A stretch of DNA of 64,000 bases from Trametes villosa (taxonomy: Eukaryota > Basidiomycota > Agaricomycetes > Polyporales > Polyporaceae), in NCBI GenBank assembly GCA_002964805.2, contig PUDQ02000016.1, positions 124,001-188,000 of the forward strand, in the 5' to 3' direction. Position 1 is the stretch's first letter. Each line of letters opens with the position of its first letter. Under the pieces are notes generated by a model. It was not told the origin of the DNA. It saw only the letters and a program-made list of their open reading frames with translations, and searched no databases. This document shows, one piece after another, positions 26,585 to 39,162 of this stretch. The position numbers and the translations under genes are program-made.

Positions 26585-28905
26585 GAAGACGGGCGGGGCG
26601 ACGATGGTGGAGGGCAAGGGGGGCAGAGGCTGAGGCAGCTTTTGACTAGGCGCGACCTTAGCGAGAAATTTTTTGCGTTGGGCAAACTTAAAACGGGCGG
26701 CAGCCGGATGGACGCGTCGGGGACACGAGTAACCACGGGGCGAGGCCGAGAAACGAGTGGCAAGCGACCAAGGACGGTTCGAGTGAGCTATTATAGGCAG
26801 GCGAGTGTGTCGTAGGGACGTAAGAAAAGAAAATTTTCGTGGGGAGGAGCACGAGGGGGAGGACGCGACGTGAGGATTTGATTGAGGACGCCCGGAGACG
26901 ACCAGGGATGCCCGCGCCCGATGGTCTGCGTGCAGAACGCCGAGTGCGCCGCTGCTGGTTAGCCAGTTAACGCTGCTCCCCCAATGCGTTGCCGCTCGAC
27001 CGATCACACCTTTCCTTCGCCCTTCGCCGTACGTCGTTTCGGGGCTGTACAAGCACCGCCTTGCAGCGACCGACAGGGTCAGTATGCACAGCCTGAGGGT
27101 CGTCGACTTGTGCTTCCCACAACGGTTGCGGATTCTTCCAGCTTGGTGCCCGGGGCCGACACAGGCGCAAAGGCTGCTTGACTCACACGGGTTGCACGTA
27201 TCCTTGGGGCGAACGTCTATTCGTGGCTTGCTTGGAAGTTCTGCGCCTCTCGCGAGCAAAGTAAGTGACTCGCCTTGTCTACTCCGATTGCCATTTCCAC
27301 GCCTAGTGCTGCAGCACCCAAGAAGCGGACCCGAAGCTACGGAACCCCAAACCCGAGCAAATGAGACCGATTAAAAGGAGGGGCCAGAGGTGCGTTGCGT
27401 TATCTCCTTGGCTAATGAAACGACGTAGCTTCTACCTGACCTCGTCTGCGAACTCAAACAGGACTTACTCTGGCACCACCAAGCTCTGCGACGCGACAAC
27501 TTCGGGACGCCTACAGAAGTGGAACTCGTCAGTCCGCTGTCCATCCTTCTGCTGAGCTGTGAGTATAAATTATTAACCCGTAATTGGAGTTCCGAGCTCT
27601 CCAACAAGTCTGAACACGACCACCATGCCAACCGAACAACTTGCTTGAAAAAGCAATCCGCGCGTGACGCATCGCTCCCGTCACCGTCACGGCACCGCAA
27701 ATCTCGGGGATGGTGCGTCGTTTGCTTCATGCGACAAGATGTGCAGTATTTTGTGCACAAATGCTCATAATGCGTACTGGACCATTTCAGAGCCATGCAT
27801 AACCCCGCGAGCGCGGGCGGCAGAGATGAGCTCTCCATCTATGCCAGACCCTCGCGGAGCTAGGGTTCACGTAGTGTGAAGCCCGCTCGCCGAGATCATT
27901 ACAGGGATATTGCATCCTCCAGGTGCAGATGACAGAATCCCTCTGCACCCCGTGAAGACGAGGGGCCCCTGGCAAGGTAAAAGGAAGATACGCACCGTTC
28001 AAACACCCGCACGGCCTTGTCCTCCTTCGCCAACTCCCGTTGAACATGCCTTCCCGGGCGGCCCGACGAGCGCGGAGCAGCGCAGAAGAATGCGCGACAA
28101 AAGCAAGCTTGACGCACGGCATTTCGGATAATCTGCTATCGACGATGCATCTGCCTCTTCAAGAGCAGCATCGGCGTAATGTCGGGTCGTCGGCGAACGG
28201 GGAGAGGGAGGTTCGCGGTTCGCACAAGGTTTGCGGCGCAGAGCACGCCTACTCCAAGCACTTGCGCGAACGTGGACGCCATTGAGGTGAGCACAAGCAG
28301 ACGAGTTCCGTTCATGTGTATGCGCTGAAAGCATAGGTACCAGATCTAGGAGTCGTATAGTGCGATACGCAAGCAAGGGGATTCTCAGAGCAGGAAGTGG
28401 GCGCGGGGCGCAACTCCGTATGAGCCCGAAACTCGGTACGTACAGGCGTCATCCTAATCGAGACGATGAGACCGCCGGCTCATCTTGCGAACCACGCGGT
28501 ATCGGCTTGTCCCGGCCCTGCCAGGGACGCAGCGGCCTGCTGCACTCGAGCGTTCGTTGAGTACTTACAAGGCCTACGAGCCTTCCTGGCCGTTGAACGT
28601 TGAAAGGAGATCGAAATATTGCGATTCATTTGAACGACTCAGGCATGTTATGTATGCATATGCAACGTCCTTGTCATCTTCCTGGGAAGTCCCGGTGTCG
28701 ATTGTGTGATCGAATGGCCCGATGTTCTCAAGACGGGAGTGTAGTGCCAGGTAGGAGTAGGATATTGTAGCTCAGAGTCATGCTATCGTTTTATGGCACG
28801 CAGAACTGCTGGTTTGGCAGTGCCACACAGCGAGGGCACGCCATCCACAACTCTGTCTTTGCGGCATCCTCCTAACAGATACCAAGGATGCAAAAAGGAA
28901 TCGAT
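26585..28905. other. Gene-poor spacer with possible coding relic
   Basis: No firm gene. On the minus strand at about 28300-28160, a frame reads a hydrophobic run (LLVLTSMASTFAQVLGVGVL), and at about 28050-27985 another reads VQRELAKEDKAVRVFER followed by a GTGCGT donor-like site. I could not join them into a phase-consistent gene. They may be exons of an unrecognised gene, or decayed coding DNA. Confidence 0.3.
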
Positions 28906-28976
28906 GACCACCGCAGGGGTCGAACCTGCAATCTCCTGATTCGTAGTCAGACGCGATGCCATTTCGCCAGGCGGCC
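28906..28976 (-). tRNA. tRNA-Arg (anticodon ACG), second copy
   Basis: Base-for-base identical over 71 nt to the tRNA at 25525-25595 but on the opposite strand. Anticodon ACG is at 28942-28944 (complement). No intron. A T-run downstream in the direction of transcription (about 28896-28892) can serve as terminator. Flanks are not similar to those of the first copy, so only the gene itself is repeated. Confidence 0.95.
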
Positions 28977-31743
28977 GATATGTCTTAGGCTTTCACAGTC
29001 ATATATGACTTGTCTCTGTCATACCTTCCATGTTCCTGGGCCGCGAGTCACCTTCAACTTGAACCACAACTTGTTGTCCACCATAGCGACATCGGTCGGG
29101 CCTGTAAAAATAATATTCACGTTGACGGTTGCTACCACAAGCGTATGAGCCCTGCAAAACTCGGCGCATTTGCGGTATTCCTCGAACAGTTGTCCGGTGT
29201 TCGAGTAAGCCATGTCTTCACGCTTGAGCGCATCTGCGGTTCCGCATGCTGCTATATCCACTATCGATGGACGGGATCCGACATATGTCATGGACCTGCC
29301 CTTCGGCGACCGGCCTCGCCCCTAAGGATCTTGAAGCGTGCAAATTGTTGTGAAACATGAGTATGCACAAACTCCGGTTTGTGAGCAGAACTCGCCTTAT
29401 CGCGCCGACGTCCTGTCGCCCGCCATCTTCATTTGCGTCGGGGCAGGCATATGGGCGACTCCGAGCTGACAATTGAGGTTGGTTCGGGAGGCAGGCGGCT
29501 TGATGCGTCGGTTTCAGGGCGCGCGCCGTGGCGGGATCGCCGTGTACGCCCCGCGCCCCGCGCGGCGCGCGGCGCGCGCCCGCAGTGTAAGCCGGGTCAA
29601 GGTGGGCGCAGTTGTGCGTCGGGACCGAGCGTCGGCGCGGCGCCACCACGTCGCCACAACACCCGCCGGCGGGTCGAGGTCGATATCCACGTTGTGTGGT
29701 TGGCCCTCCGATCGAGGAGTCAGGACCCAGGCCGCGGCGTGTCTGTCGTGGACGGCGGTTGCAGTTTCCTCTGGACCGCCAGGCGACGTTCTCGGCCAGC
29801 ACGACTGAGGCACAGTCAGCTCAGTCCGGGTTACAGCCCGGATCTGTCTCGAGGCCCGTACCGCCAGGTCCCCGGGGCTCGAGCTGCAGCTTGCGGCGGC
29901 GTGTGCGCAAAGGTCCGGGACGATTGTCGATCGAGATTGCAGATCGGCGCAAGGTTTAGCATGTGATAAGAGACAGGAACGGCGGGGGCGCATCACTCCC
30001 GGTTTTGGAATGCCCGCCGTCGCTGGGCGGCGCCGGCCGAGGCGGGGTAAACAGACTCGGACGATCGTCCGCACGCCGTGCAAGCTTCGCGATCGAGCAG
30101 CGGTGCTACCGGCATGAGAAGGCTCGGCGAAACCAGGCGGGCGCTGCGGTACGTACGAGGGTGGCCGGGTAGATGAGGTAACGGAAGTCGAACGGTTTCG
30201 GAGTAGATACGTGCGTACTGCGGCCCGCGGGGAGATGGAGGTTGCGGCTGCGACGCAGTGTAGCAGCTGCATCGGACGATGACATATGGCTGCACGGAGA
30301 GGGCGGAAATGCGACTGCGGCGATCAAGCACTGCAGTCAGCGCTGCCTGACTCGCTGGAATCGACTCACGTTCGTTGTCCGTAGCATGAAGGGTTTGCAT
30401 TGCTGAGAAGCACCGCTGTCGGTTCGCGGATGTAGGGGGCGCGGAGAGGGTCACAAGGCCAGGGAAGCGGCTCGAAGGGGGAAACACAAGCTTGGTCGCC
30501 GGGCGGAAGGACCATGCATCTTCGTTGCTTGGCCGGCGAGGAACAATTCAACAGTGCTAAATAGAGGGTCGCGGGTGGCAGCGCAACGGACGAGGTCAAC
30601 TGACGGCCGGCGCTGCTGCGCCGGCGGAGGACATGAGAATGCGAAACGAGTTGGAAAACGGGGCTCTGCTGGACAGGCAGGGCGGGTGCCACGGCGCGGG
30701 CGGCGGAGGTCATGGGCCTGTCACGCCCCGCATTCACGCCCACGGCGGGACACCGCCCGCATGATGTTACGACATCGAGCGACGTGCGCAGTGCGGGGAT
30801 CCGGGGAGGCGCGGTGCACCACGGATGACGCCTGCGCGTGCAGCGAACGCGAGGCTCGGGGACGGGGACGAGATCGAGGGCGTCGGAAGGACGAAGGTGG
30901 CTACGGTGGCGAGTGGGGCAGGCTAAGTACGCTATGGGACTCCACCCGGCACCCTCGCGTCGACTGAGGCCGAGGCGAGGTGGACCAGAGTGGACCGTGA
31001 GGTGCGCGCGAATGCATGTGGTCGTGGGCCGAGAGGTGAGATGCCAGATGGGCATGCGAGGAAAGCTGTGAGAATGCAGCCAGGGCGTGATGGACACTCC
31101 TCGGAAGATCCAGAGGTCCGTCCGGTCCGTGCACTGCTGCAGCGTCCGCCGGAGGTGCGTTGGCCGCTGTGCGCTGGCCGAGCAGCGTCGGGCAGAGCGA
31201 GGCAGAAAACGAGGAGAATGTCTGGATATATGCGGCGCAGCATCGATGGGGCGGCGTGAACGGTGAGGCGGGCGGCAGCATCGATGGACGCAGGGCGGCC
31301 GGCGCCGGCGGGGAGGGCGGGCGGGCGGGGAGAAGGAAGAGGCGCAAAAAAGGCACGTGGCCAGATGGGGAATCGGGGCAGAGCGGGCTTTTCCAGGCTC
31401 AGACCTCCCAGCGCCGCCAACGAATTCTCCACCTCCGTCGCTCTTCGTCTCTCTCCCTCCGCCGTCCATGGCGCCTCCCTCCTAATCGCCCTCGCCACCC
31501 CCCGCGTCGCCCCCGTCCGAGCCGTCTAGTCTGCACGCCCAGCGCGCTGTCGACGACGCTCCCCCATCACCAAGCACCTGGTCACCAGGTCCCCTGCTTC
31601 TTTAGTCTCTCGGATATCCGCTACCGACCCACCGTCGGCTCAACCAACCTCTCTTCTGGGACTTTCCCTCCCCCTTACCAATCACCGTCTGTTGTCTGTC
31701 TTGCCGACACATCTCTGCCACCCTGGCGACCACAACGACGACA
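28977..31743. other. Long GC-rich intergenic region and leader of the Reg1-like gene
   Basis: No conserved gene. From about 29450 the base composition is very GC-rich, which opens long spurious frames on both strands (one minus frame spans 30366-31469) with Arg/Pro/Ser-rich text and no domain. The last 300 bases are C/T-rich (about 31430-31740) and look like the 5' UTR of the gene starting at 31744. This is an unusually long upstream region for so compact a genome. Confidence 0.45.
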
Positions 31744-34700
31744 ATGCCCATACCTGCGACCCTGACGAGCTATCTGCCCGTCCTGCTGGTCTCAGTCACC
31801 CACAACGCTGCGCCTGACGACTCGTCCTTCGACACCCTCCCAGAGGGCCAGGTCGACTACCTCTCCCACAACTGGAAGGAAGAGGATGTCTGGCGGTCAT
31901 GGCGCAGCATGACCCGCCAGAAGAACGCCATCGCGAACGGGATGCGTCTCGAAAACGCGAGTTGGCGGACCTGGTGGAAGCAGCGAAACAAGCTGAAGAC
32001 AATCAGTCCCGAGACCCTTAACTGGTGTGTTTTATATCCATCTAGCCGTTCATCTCTCGTATCGCGCTCCCAAACATGAGGGGTTGGTTTGGTCGAGATT
32101 ATGCTCCTCGTGTTTAGGAGGCCGTGGTACCGCGTTTCCCTGCGTGTCTCTAACGTCGCTTCCGCAGGCTCAAGGACTCCGACGTGACCTGGCTGTATGG
32201 CCCTCTGCACATCGGTCACGATTGGACGGATTACTCGACGAAGAAGACTCCAAAGCTCAACTGTCTTCATCGGAAAACGAGCACCGACCACGTCCCCGGT
32301 CCCTACAAGACCAACAAGGATCTCGCTCCTGTGCCCGTGCCGAAGAAGCCCATCCTGAAGCGTCGCAGTATCAGCCAGCTCCTCTCCCTTCCCGCGAGCC
32401 CTTTCTTCAATCATCTCGACAGCGATGAAGAGTCCGAAGAGCGGGAAGACGCGTCGAACTCCTCGACTCCCACACGCCCGCCACTCATGCACACAAAGAG
32501 CGATACGCACATCAGCCTGCGCGGTCGACCTTTCCGCAAGAACTCGCCTCCGCGCATCATCGCCGAAGACGGCTCTGCCCCCCCTGTCGCGCAATTGGCG
32601 ACAGGCAGCGAAGCCTCTGGCTCTGCCGGCAGCGATCAGGACCTGAGCGGGGGTTCGAGTGTCGGCGTGGACGCCTCCCACGGCCCTGGGGGCAAGAAGA
32701 AGCACATCAGCTTCAACACGTTCGTCGAACAGTGTATTGCGATTGAGAAGCCCAAGGCCAAGCGCTCGAACACGGGTCCTACGCGCGATGGCCGTGTCTT
32801 TGATGCGTACGATGATGGGTGAGTGGCACGGTTCCGAGCACTTTTGTATAGATTCGATATTAACGCTCGTATGTCAGGTACGACTCCGAACTCGGATTCG
32901 ATGGCGAATACGAAGAGCCCGTCTCGTATTACGGCCCGGGTTCGGATTCGGACGATGACGATGACGACGTCCTCGAGATGCGCACGGCGTCCAGCCGCTC
33001 GCGTTCATCCTCATCTTCGCGAAGCTCTCCGTTCGCGACCGCGTTCGGCGCCGACCCAACGGCTACTCGGCCCCGGCCTCCCATGGTCCGGCGCGCGTCC
33101 ACCGATCGCGAACATGTCACAATCGCGCCGATCCCACCGACATTATTGAAGAGCACCGGCGTGGGTAACGAACTGGGAACGGTCCTGGAAGGCAAGATGC
33201 CCGAGTCGCCCAATGAGGTCGACCTTGTCTACGTTCCTCCGGCAAGTTACAGCCAGCCGGGCACCCCGAACCTCGGTAGCAACGAGGACGTATACCACCA
33301 CCGCGAGTCGTACTTCAGTGTCGGCACCTCTTCTCCCTATCCTCGTTCCCCGCTCGCACGCTCCCCGGCACCCGGATCCTCTCCCCGTATACCAAGCGTC
33401 GGTATGCCGCCAGAGCACTCGATAGGCGGGTCCTCGCTCTCGCGGTCGAACTCAGGCAGCTTCTATGGTTCCCAGTCAATTGTCGACTCGCCCATGCAGA
33501 TCGACGACATCGCGCACGCCCCGATGGAAGACGCGTACGACTACTTCGGTGGTCCCGACCTCGGCGAGGACTTCAGCCATACTCCTCAGCATGCGCACAT
33601 ACCCCGGAGACGCAGTCGGATGGACGTCCGCGACGATGACGGAGATGATATCATGCGTTTTGCGGAAGGCGGTGCCTCGAGCGTCACGATGGGCCGGAGT
33701 AACAGCAGCGGTTGGCACCCGGTCACCTCACCAACTGCTGGCAGCGGCCACATGCCCGTCGTCGTGGTGAACGAGGTCAGCGGCGCGGTCGAAGAGCGGC
33801 AGGAGCGGTCTCGCGAGAGCAGCCCCGTCCGGTCGCCCGGATCGTTCAAGCCGTCAGAGGCGGACGGCTCGTCCCCTCCTGTTGCGCATGGCTCGTTACC
33901 CTCCACCCCCGCTGTCCCCGTGCCCCGTGTCAGCCCCGCCCACTCCCACATCATCTCGTCGGTATCCAGCGCGAACTCAATACCGTCGTCCGCGCCGGGC
34001 TCTGCACCTTGCGACCCGGCACTGCTCTCCCCCGCGGACGGCGTACCCTCGCGCGGCCGTACACCCCATTCTCCGAGTGTGAGCGGGAGCACGACGACTG
34101 GCTCGTCGTCCTACTCGCACTCGACGGACTCGCGCAGCGCATCCAGTTCGCGTGGTCGCTCGTCTACGCGCACTTCCTCGTTCTCGGATCGTGAGCGTTC
34201 GGGCAGCCGGAGCAGGAGTCGCGGGACGAGCTCGCCCATGGGCAGCATATCGCCGACGGGCAGCGCGATCGGCATCGGCAGTGCATACGTTGGCGGCCGG
34301 TGTCGTGACCGCGACCCTACGCAGAGGAGTAGCAGGCGGCGCGGTGGGGAGGAGGAACGCGGCAGGGAACGCACGGGCAGGCGACTGGGCGATAGCTTGA
34401 GCCCGCCGAACGCGGTGGGCTCGCCGTCGCGCAGCAGTGAGAGCGTTGACAACGCATACCAGCCGTACTCCCCGGTCTTGTCGGACATCCCCGAGAAGAC
34501 GATGCGCATACCGTCGCCGCCGTCGTCCGTGTCCGGGTCGTCGACCGAGACGGCGAGCGTGTCGACGATTGGTCCCAGCCCCGCTCAGCAGGAGTCCGAG
34601 CGTTCCAGCCGCGTGCCCGAGGTCCAGGCGGCGAAGCTGCCGATGGTCGCGGTTGCCATCCCCTCGCCTATCCCAGAAGAGGAGGAGGTCGAGCAACGGA

Positions 34701-35065
34701 GATCGAGACAGCCCACCCCGGCGAATTCGCCCGTAGCGGCCTTCCGGATGCAAGTGCCTCCGGCGCAGAAGGCGGAGCCCGTCCCGTCTCCTATCTTCGC
34801 CTCTCACGAACCGCCCTCTTCTTCCACTGCCACCTCGCCGAGCACCGGAAAGTCGCCATCGGTCTCGACGGAGACGTCGCCCAGTCCCCCGTCGCCCTCT
34901 GAGGAGTCGCCGAAGTCTCCAGACAGTGCCGACGTTCCCAGACGTCCTTCGCGCGCCCAGCGGGCGTCGCTGGACGGCATGCAGGAGCAGGCCGGGACGC
35001 TCGTGAACCGCGCTGCGGAGATCGTGCAATCCGCGCGTGGCTTCCTCGGGTCAATATGGAACTAA
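31744..35065 (+). CDS. Reg1-like protein phosphatase 1 regulatory subunit with GATA_AreA (DUF1752) domain
   Basis: Likely targeting subunit that directs PP1 (Glc7) to glucose-repression substrates such as Snf1 kinase. Exons 31744-32024, 32168-32818 and 32878-35065 code 1039 residues, close to yeast Reg1. Residues about 35-115 carry the DUF1752 signature: HNWKEEDVWRSWR, LENASWRTWWKQRNKL, and ISPETLNW spliced to LKDSDVTWLYGPL. At about 270, KKKHISFNTFVEQCIAIEK contains the Reg1-type PP1-docking motif (K-H-I-S-F). An acidic patch (SDSDDDDDDVLEM) follows. The C-terminal 600 residues are Ser/Pro-rich and disordered with many SP sites, ending ARGFLGSIWN. Reg1 function is inferred from these two modules; other DUF1752 proteins exist, but the HISFN motif favours this one. 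Confidence 0.87.
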
Positions 35066-36734
35066 AGCGCGACCCACTGGGTGCGCGTTCAGTTCTGCGA
35101 CCGTCTTTCCCTCCCACCTCGCCCATAACCCAGATACACGGCTGCCATCACGCATCGCATAATCCGCCTTGCTGCCTGCAACTCCTCATCACATCCGTGA
35201 CAACTGTTCCTCATCCCCTCATGATCTCTTTTATTATTCGAATATGCGTATGGCAGCTGTTTATCGCCGTGGTTTCCTTGTCCCTCGCCCGGGGCGCTAT
35301 ATCTCTTCCTATGCTTACTTACCCCTGCACTTCTGCATTAATCACGCCGCCCACGATCTCCATTGCACCGCACGCGGCGCTGTCCATTCCAGTTCCCCGT
35401 CTCTTGCACTTGTCTCTACATCATGCACTTGCACCCCGACGCCCAACGCGTGGCGTCGCACCCACACGTGTATCCCTGCGCAGACGCATCGCATTGTTGT
35501 TTTCTTGGACCCTTCTCCCCTCGCGCTCACGTCCATCTGCCCCCTCCCCCTCCATCCGGTGTGGCTCGGTGATGACCCGTGTCGTGTATCCGTATTCGCC
35601 CACTCATCCCCTCCCCTCCCCTCCCCTCCCCTCCCCATTCCCCATTGCCGCCCTTCGCCCCCTCCCTTCTCTCTCTCCCGCTCCCCTCTCCCGTGGTTTC
35701 AGGCTCGACTTCCTTTGGGCGCAGCAGTAGGTTAGGTGTCCCGAGCACACTCCGACGAGTACCGTACAGCGCTACGCGGTAGCGACTAGTAGTAGTGTTG
35801 TTGTGGCAGCCCGCTCCGATCTCTCCTCCGGCTCTTCTCCCCCGTGCACGGCAATGCCGCGTGTATCTGTCTAGGCGTCTCTCCCCCCCGCTTTGTTTTA
35901 TAGATGTACTTTGGGTGTATATACTCTACCGAACACCGTTCCTAACGTATCCGGCTCGTGTGACTGCGACGTGCTTTGAGTCGATGTGCGCGAGACTGGG
36001 TCCTGTAAGTGGGCTCACGATGTCTTCTTTCGACGTCGACAACATCCCTTGCGAATCGGTGAGTCCTCTTATGAATACAGGTATTTGCGAATTTGCTTCT
36101 AACCTGGCCAATCTCGTCAACATAGGTATAGTCCACTGTCACTGTAGCTCGGCATCCATGGCACGGTGCGCCGCTCCGCGTCGCAACTCATGGATCAGAC
36201 TGTCCGGGAGTTTCTGCCGACAAGTATCTCCCGACTCTGCACGTACAGGAACACTACGAAAGGCCTGACACAGCAACCTGCCGACCATCTGCATCATGGC
36301 TCAGGCTGAGTGTCGGTCGCATGTGGACGCAAAGCACTAGCTCGCCGCGAGGCCGCCTGCGTGACGCCCTCGTGCCACGTGGAGGAAGATATCTCGGTTA
36401 TATGCGCGCAGACATTGATTACTTCAAGTCGAAGGGATCGTCGCCTCGGAGATGCATTCTCTTCTCGGCTTCAGCGTGCTTTGGTGCGTCCCGTCACAGA
36501 TCTATACTAAGGGGAAATGCGAAACTGACACAGTGAACCGTTACATTGCGGGATGTTCATGCAGCCTACAGCAGCAGTGAGTCCTTGGGCTTGTCATCAC
36601 CTCACAGACGGAATTGGACGAGCAGCGTACCCTGACGTCTGAGACGAGGCAAGCTTATAGTCCCTCACTAGTCTCAGGGTGGGTACATTCAATGCCACTT
36701 TCCTTTCCAGACATACCCAATAGTCAGCAGTGGC
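35066..36734. other. Intergenic with a short pyrimidine microsatellite
   Basis: Contains the 3' UTR of the Reg1-like gene and the upstream region of the first BTB copy. A (CCCCT)n run of about five to six units lies at about 35607-35636 inside a C/T-rich tract. No coding gene is supported. Confidence 0.5.
35607..35636 (+). repeat. CCCCT microsatellite
   Basis: About six tandem CCCCT units in a pyrimidine-rich stretch downstream of the Reg1-like gene. The opposite strand is G-rich (AGGGG repeats), which can favour unusual DNA structure. No function can be claimed. Confidence 0.8.
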
Positions 36735-38010
36735 ATGGAACCGCCTCCCTCGAGCACCGCTGACTCCGCAAACAACGCGGCGGTGGCCGTTCAGATCCGC
36801 GAAGCATCCCAACCATTCGATAGGGACGACGTCAACTTGATCGTTCGCTCCAGCGACGGCGTGGACTTCAACGTCCATAGCCTGATCCTCTCCTTTGCCT
36901 CGCCCGTGTTCGCGAACATACTGACGTTCCCCCAACCACCCGGCACAGACCCCGTGCGTCCTGTGGTCGACTTCCTCGAAGACAGCGAGACTTTGGACGC
37001 GTTCCTCCGGGTTTTATACTCAGTCGCGGACCCGGACCCGCAGTCGCTCCCTCTCATCCGCAAGGTCCTCGCGGCTGCCGCGAAGTACGACGCGCCCGCG
37101 GTCATAGCTTCGATGAGGAGGGCCCTGGTCCGCCCGCGCGTCCTGGAATACGACCCTCTCTGCGCCTTCGCCATCGCGTGCTACTTCGGGCTGGAGGCAG
37201 AGGCCGCGGTAGCAGCGGAAACGGCCGTCATCGCGAACCGCGTGACGGGGTTCCGCGAGGAGCTCGACGACATCTCCGCTGGGGCGTACTTCCGCCTGCT
37301 GCAGCTCAACCGCACCCGCAAGAAGCACGCATCCAACTCGAAGGGGGTCGAGAGCAACCGCGTAATCGTGAATTTCACTGGGATCGAGCCGCTCTGCGAG
37401 CCCGCGAAGGCTCCGGAGGTGCTCCCCCGGGAGCCTCTCGCGCTTGCTGAGTTCCCTTTCGATACCTTCGACGCCGATATCATCCTAAGAAGCTGCGATG
37501 CCGTCGAGTTTCGCGTTTCCCGCGCGATCATCTCCCTGGCTTCATCGACAATGCTTGTGCGTATCCTCCAGGGGGCCGCAGAAGGGCCCTTCTGTCCGGG
37601 CGAAGAGCTTCTGCCGGTCTATCCTATGGCAGAAGACAGCGTCGTGGTGGACGCGATCTGCTACCCGGTCCCTCACCCCGCGCTCACCGACTTGGACCTG
37701 CTGCTCGACGTCCTATCTGCCAGCCGCAAGTACGACATCGCGAGAGTAGAGCAAGCCGCGCGGGACGCCTTGTCCGCGCAGGTTGCATAGGACCTCCTTC
37801 GCCTCTACCTCGCGGCGGCGCGCTGCGGCTGGACAAGGGAGGCACGCATGTGCGCGGACGAACTCCGTCGCCGCTACGACATACCGGCGATCACCTGCTT
37901 GTACCATGCGGACATGGAAGTTACTTCGAACCGCTGGTACCAGTATCTCCTCCTGTATCTGGATCGATGCGGCAGAGCTGCCGGAGGCATGCAGCAGCTG
38001 GAGCTCGTTG
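36735..38010 (+). pseudogene. BTB/POZ two-unit protein, copy 1, with in-frame stop
   Basis: Member of the local BTB family. Unit 1 (residues about 25-150) has the hallmark DDVNLIVRSSDGVDFNVHS, with the His at the dimer-type turn. Unit 2 (about 245-350) has ADIILRSCDAVEFRVSRAII and the usual ACYFGLE-type helix between. Translation stops at TAG 37788-37790 after 351 residues. The same frame then continues without a stop as DLLRLYLAAARCGWTREARM and YQYLLLYLDRCGRAA, which aligns with the helical region after unit 2 in the full-length copies (IPLSTYFAASQAGLLEDA). So one nonsense codon cuts off the last third. Beyond about 38010 similarity fades. It could be a pseudogene or a truncated working protein. 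BTB proteins often act as Cullin-3 adaptors, but nothing here shows that. Confidence 0.75.
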
Positions 38011-39162
38011 GCGAACACCCCTCGTGTTGTGCGCAGGGGAATTCTGACTCCGGGGCTTCTTGCTCGCGGGAATGTTGCGAGCGCTTTCCGCTCAGCGTCA
38101 CTACCCCTCCCTGTCCCACCTGGAGCACTGCCGTTGCCCTCTTTCCCGCAACATGGTCCGACTACACTGTGTATACAGTGGTGCATGCGCAGCGAGCAAG
38201 CAGTGATGTACAGGGAATCTCCACGGGCATATTCGCACCGCTACCGAGAGACGACGACTGTGTAGCATTTAGCAACCACTCCGAAGACGAGATAGAAGAA
38301 AACGCATTTTGGTTTCCCCACCCGCACGCGGCACCGCGAAGGGAGGCCGCGCGCGGAGGGTACTCATCCCGAGGACCACGAAATGGTATGCGTCAGGGCG
38401 AAGCCCCTCCCTCGGGACGCACCTTGTATGTTCGTCCTCTTGCTGGACGATAAGACCCGTCGTCTTGTAGAATGTACCACACATCTTCGGTCTCAGAGGG
38501 TGGAAGACGGGAATGAGGAGCAGACGTCGCTCTGACACGGTACTTATCCCAGCCGGCGGGAGGCTTGCTGGCAGCTCGCTGCAGGCGGCTGACGTTCTTT
38601 GCAGTGGTCGATCGAGCTTCGGAACTGCGTCATTGACCCTTCGGGCTCTCAGTCTCTCGCTCTCGGGATCTCGTCGTGGACGAACAAGCATTTCCGCCGC
38701 CTCTGGCCGCGATCGCGCCGCCAGTGCGCACCCTCCGCCGGTTTATGGTTACGGCCATGGGCTGGTACTAGGGACCCAGCGGCGTCAACGTACCCTTCTG
38801 GTCATCAATAGCCTATAGATGTACTGAAAGACATCCGCACCCCAGGGCGTTCGAGGACTGAGTCGTCTATGAGCAAGCTTAAGTTGAACGTGGACTCATG
38901 TCGGTAATCGCAAGAAGTCTGAAATTCCTGAATCACAGGCACTGGACACAAGCGCCGGATATAGCATGAGCGCTTATCCGCATATGTGTGGCTGCAGGCG
39001 CGCTGCGCACCCATAAGTACGATCTCTCCTTGCCCTCCTCCCTCTCCCCCCTGCTCAGACTGCGACCCCTCGTGTATCGCTGCCTCACTATACCTCGCTT
39101 ACCACATTGCATACTGGAGTCCTGTCAATAACACTGGGTCGTCGGTTACCGGACAAGGATAG
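38011..39162. other. Intergenic, nothing recognised
   Basis: Decayed downstream part of BTB copy 1 and the upstream region of the Vps9 gene. Open frames are present on both strands but show no motif. Confidence 0.45.

Noticed and set aside
30366..31469. Minus-strand open frame of 367 codons
   Set aside because: Composition is Arg/Pro/Ser-rich, with no domain and no splice structure. GC-rich DNA opens frames by chance, and the plus strand is equally open here.
33977..35029. Minus-strand 350-codon open frame
   Set aside because: Antisense of the Ser/Pro-rich tail of the Reg1-like gene; Arg-rich text without motifs.
35607..35636. Pyrimidine repeat considered as a CRISPR or telomere-like array
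   Set aside because: Pure tandem CCCCT units without spacers. It is not the telomere repeat TTAGGG, and CRISPR arrays are not expected in a fungal nucleus.
36021..36270. Short frame beginning MSSFDVDNIPCES considered as a mating pheromone precursor
   Set aside because: Its length and start are suggestive, but the frame does not end in a CaaX box and no pheromone receptor gene is nearby.
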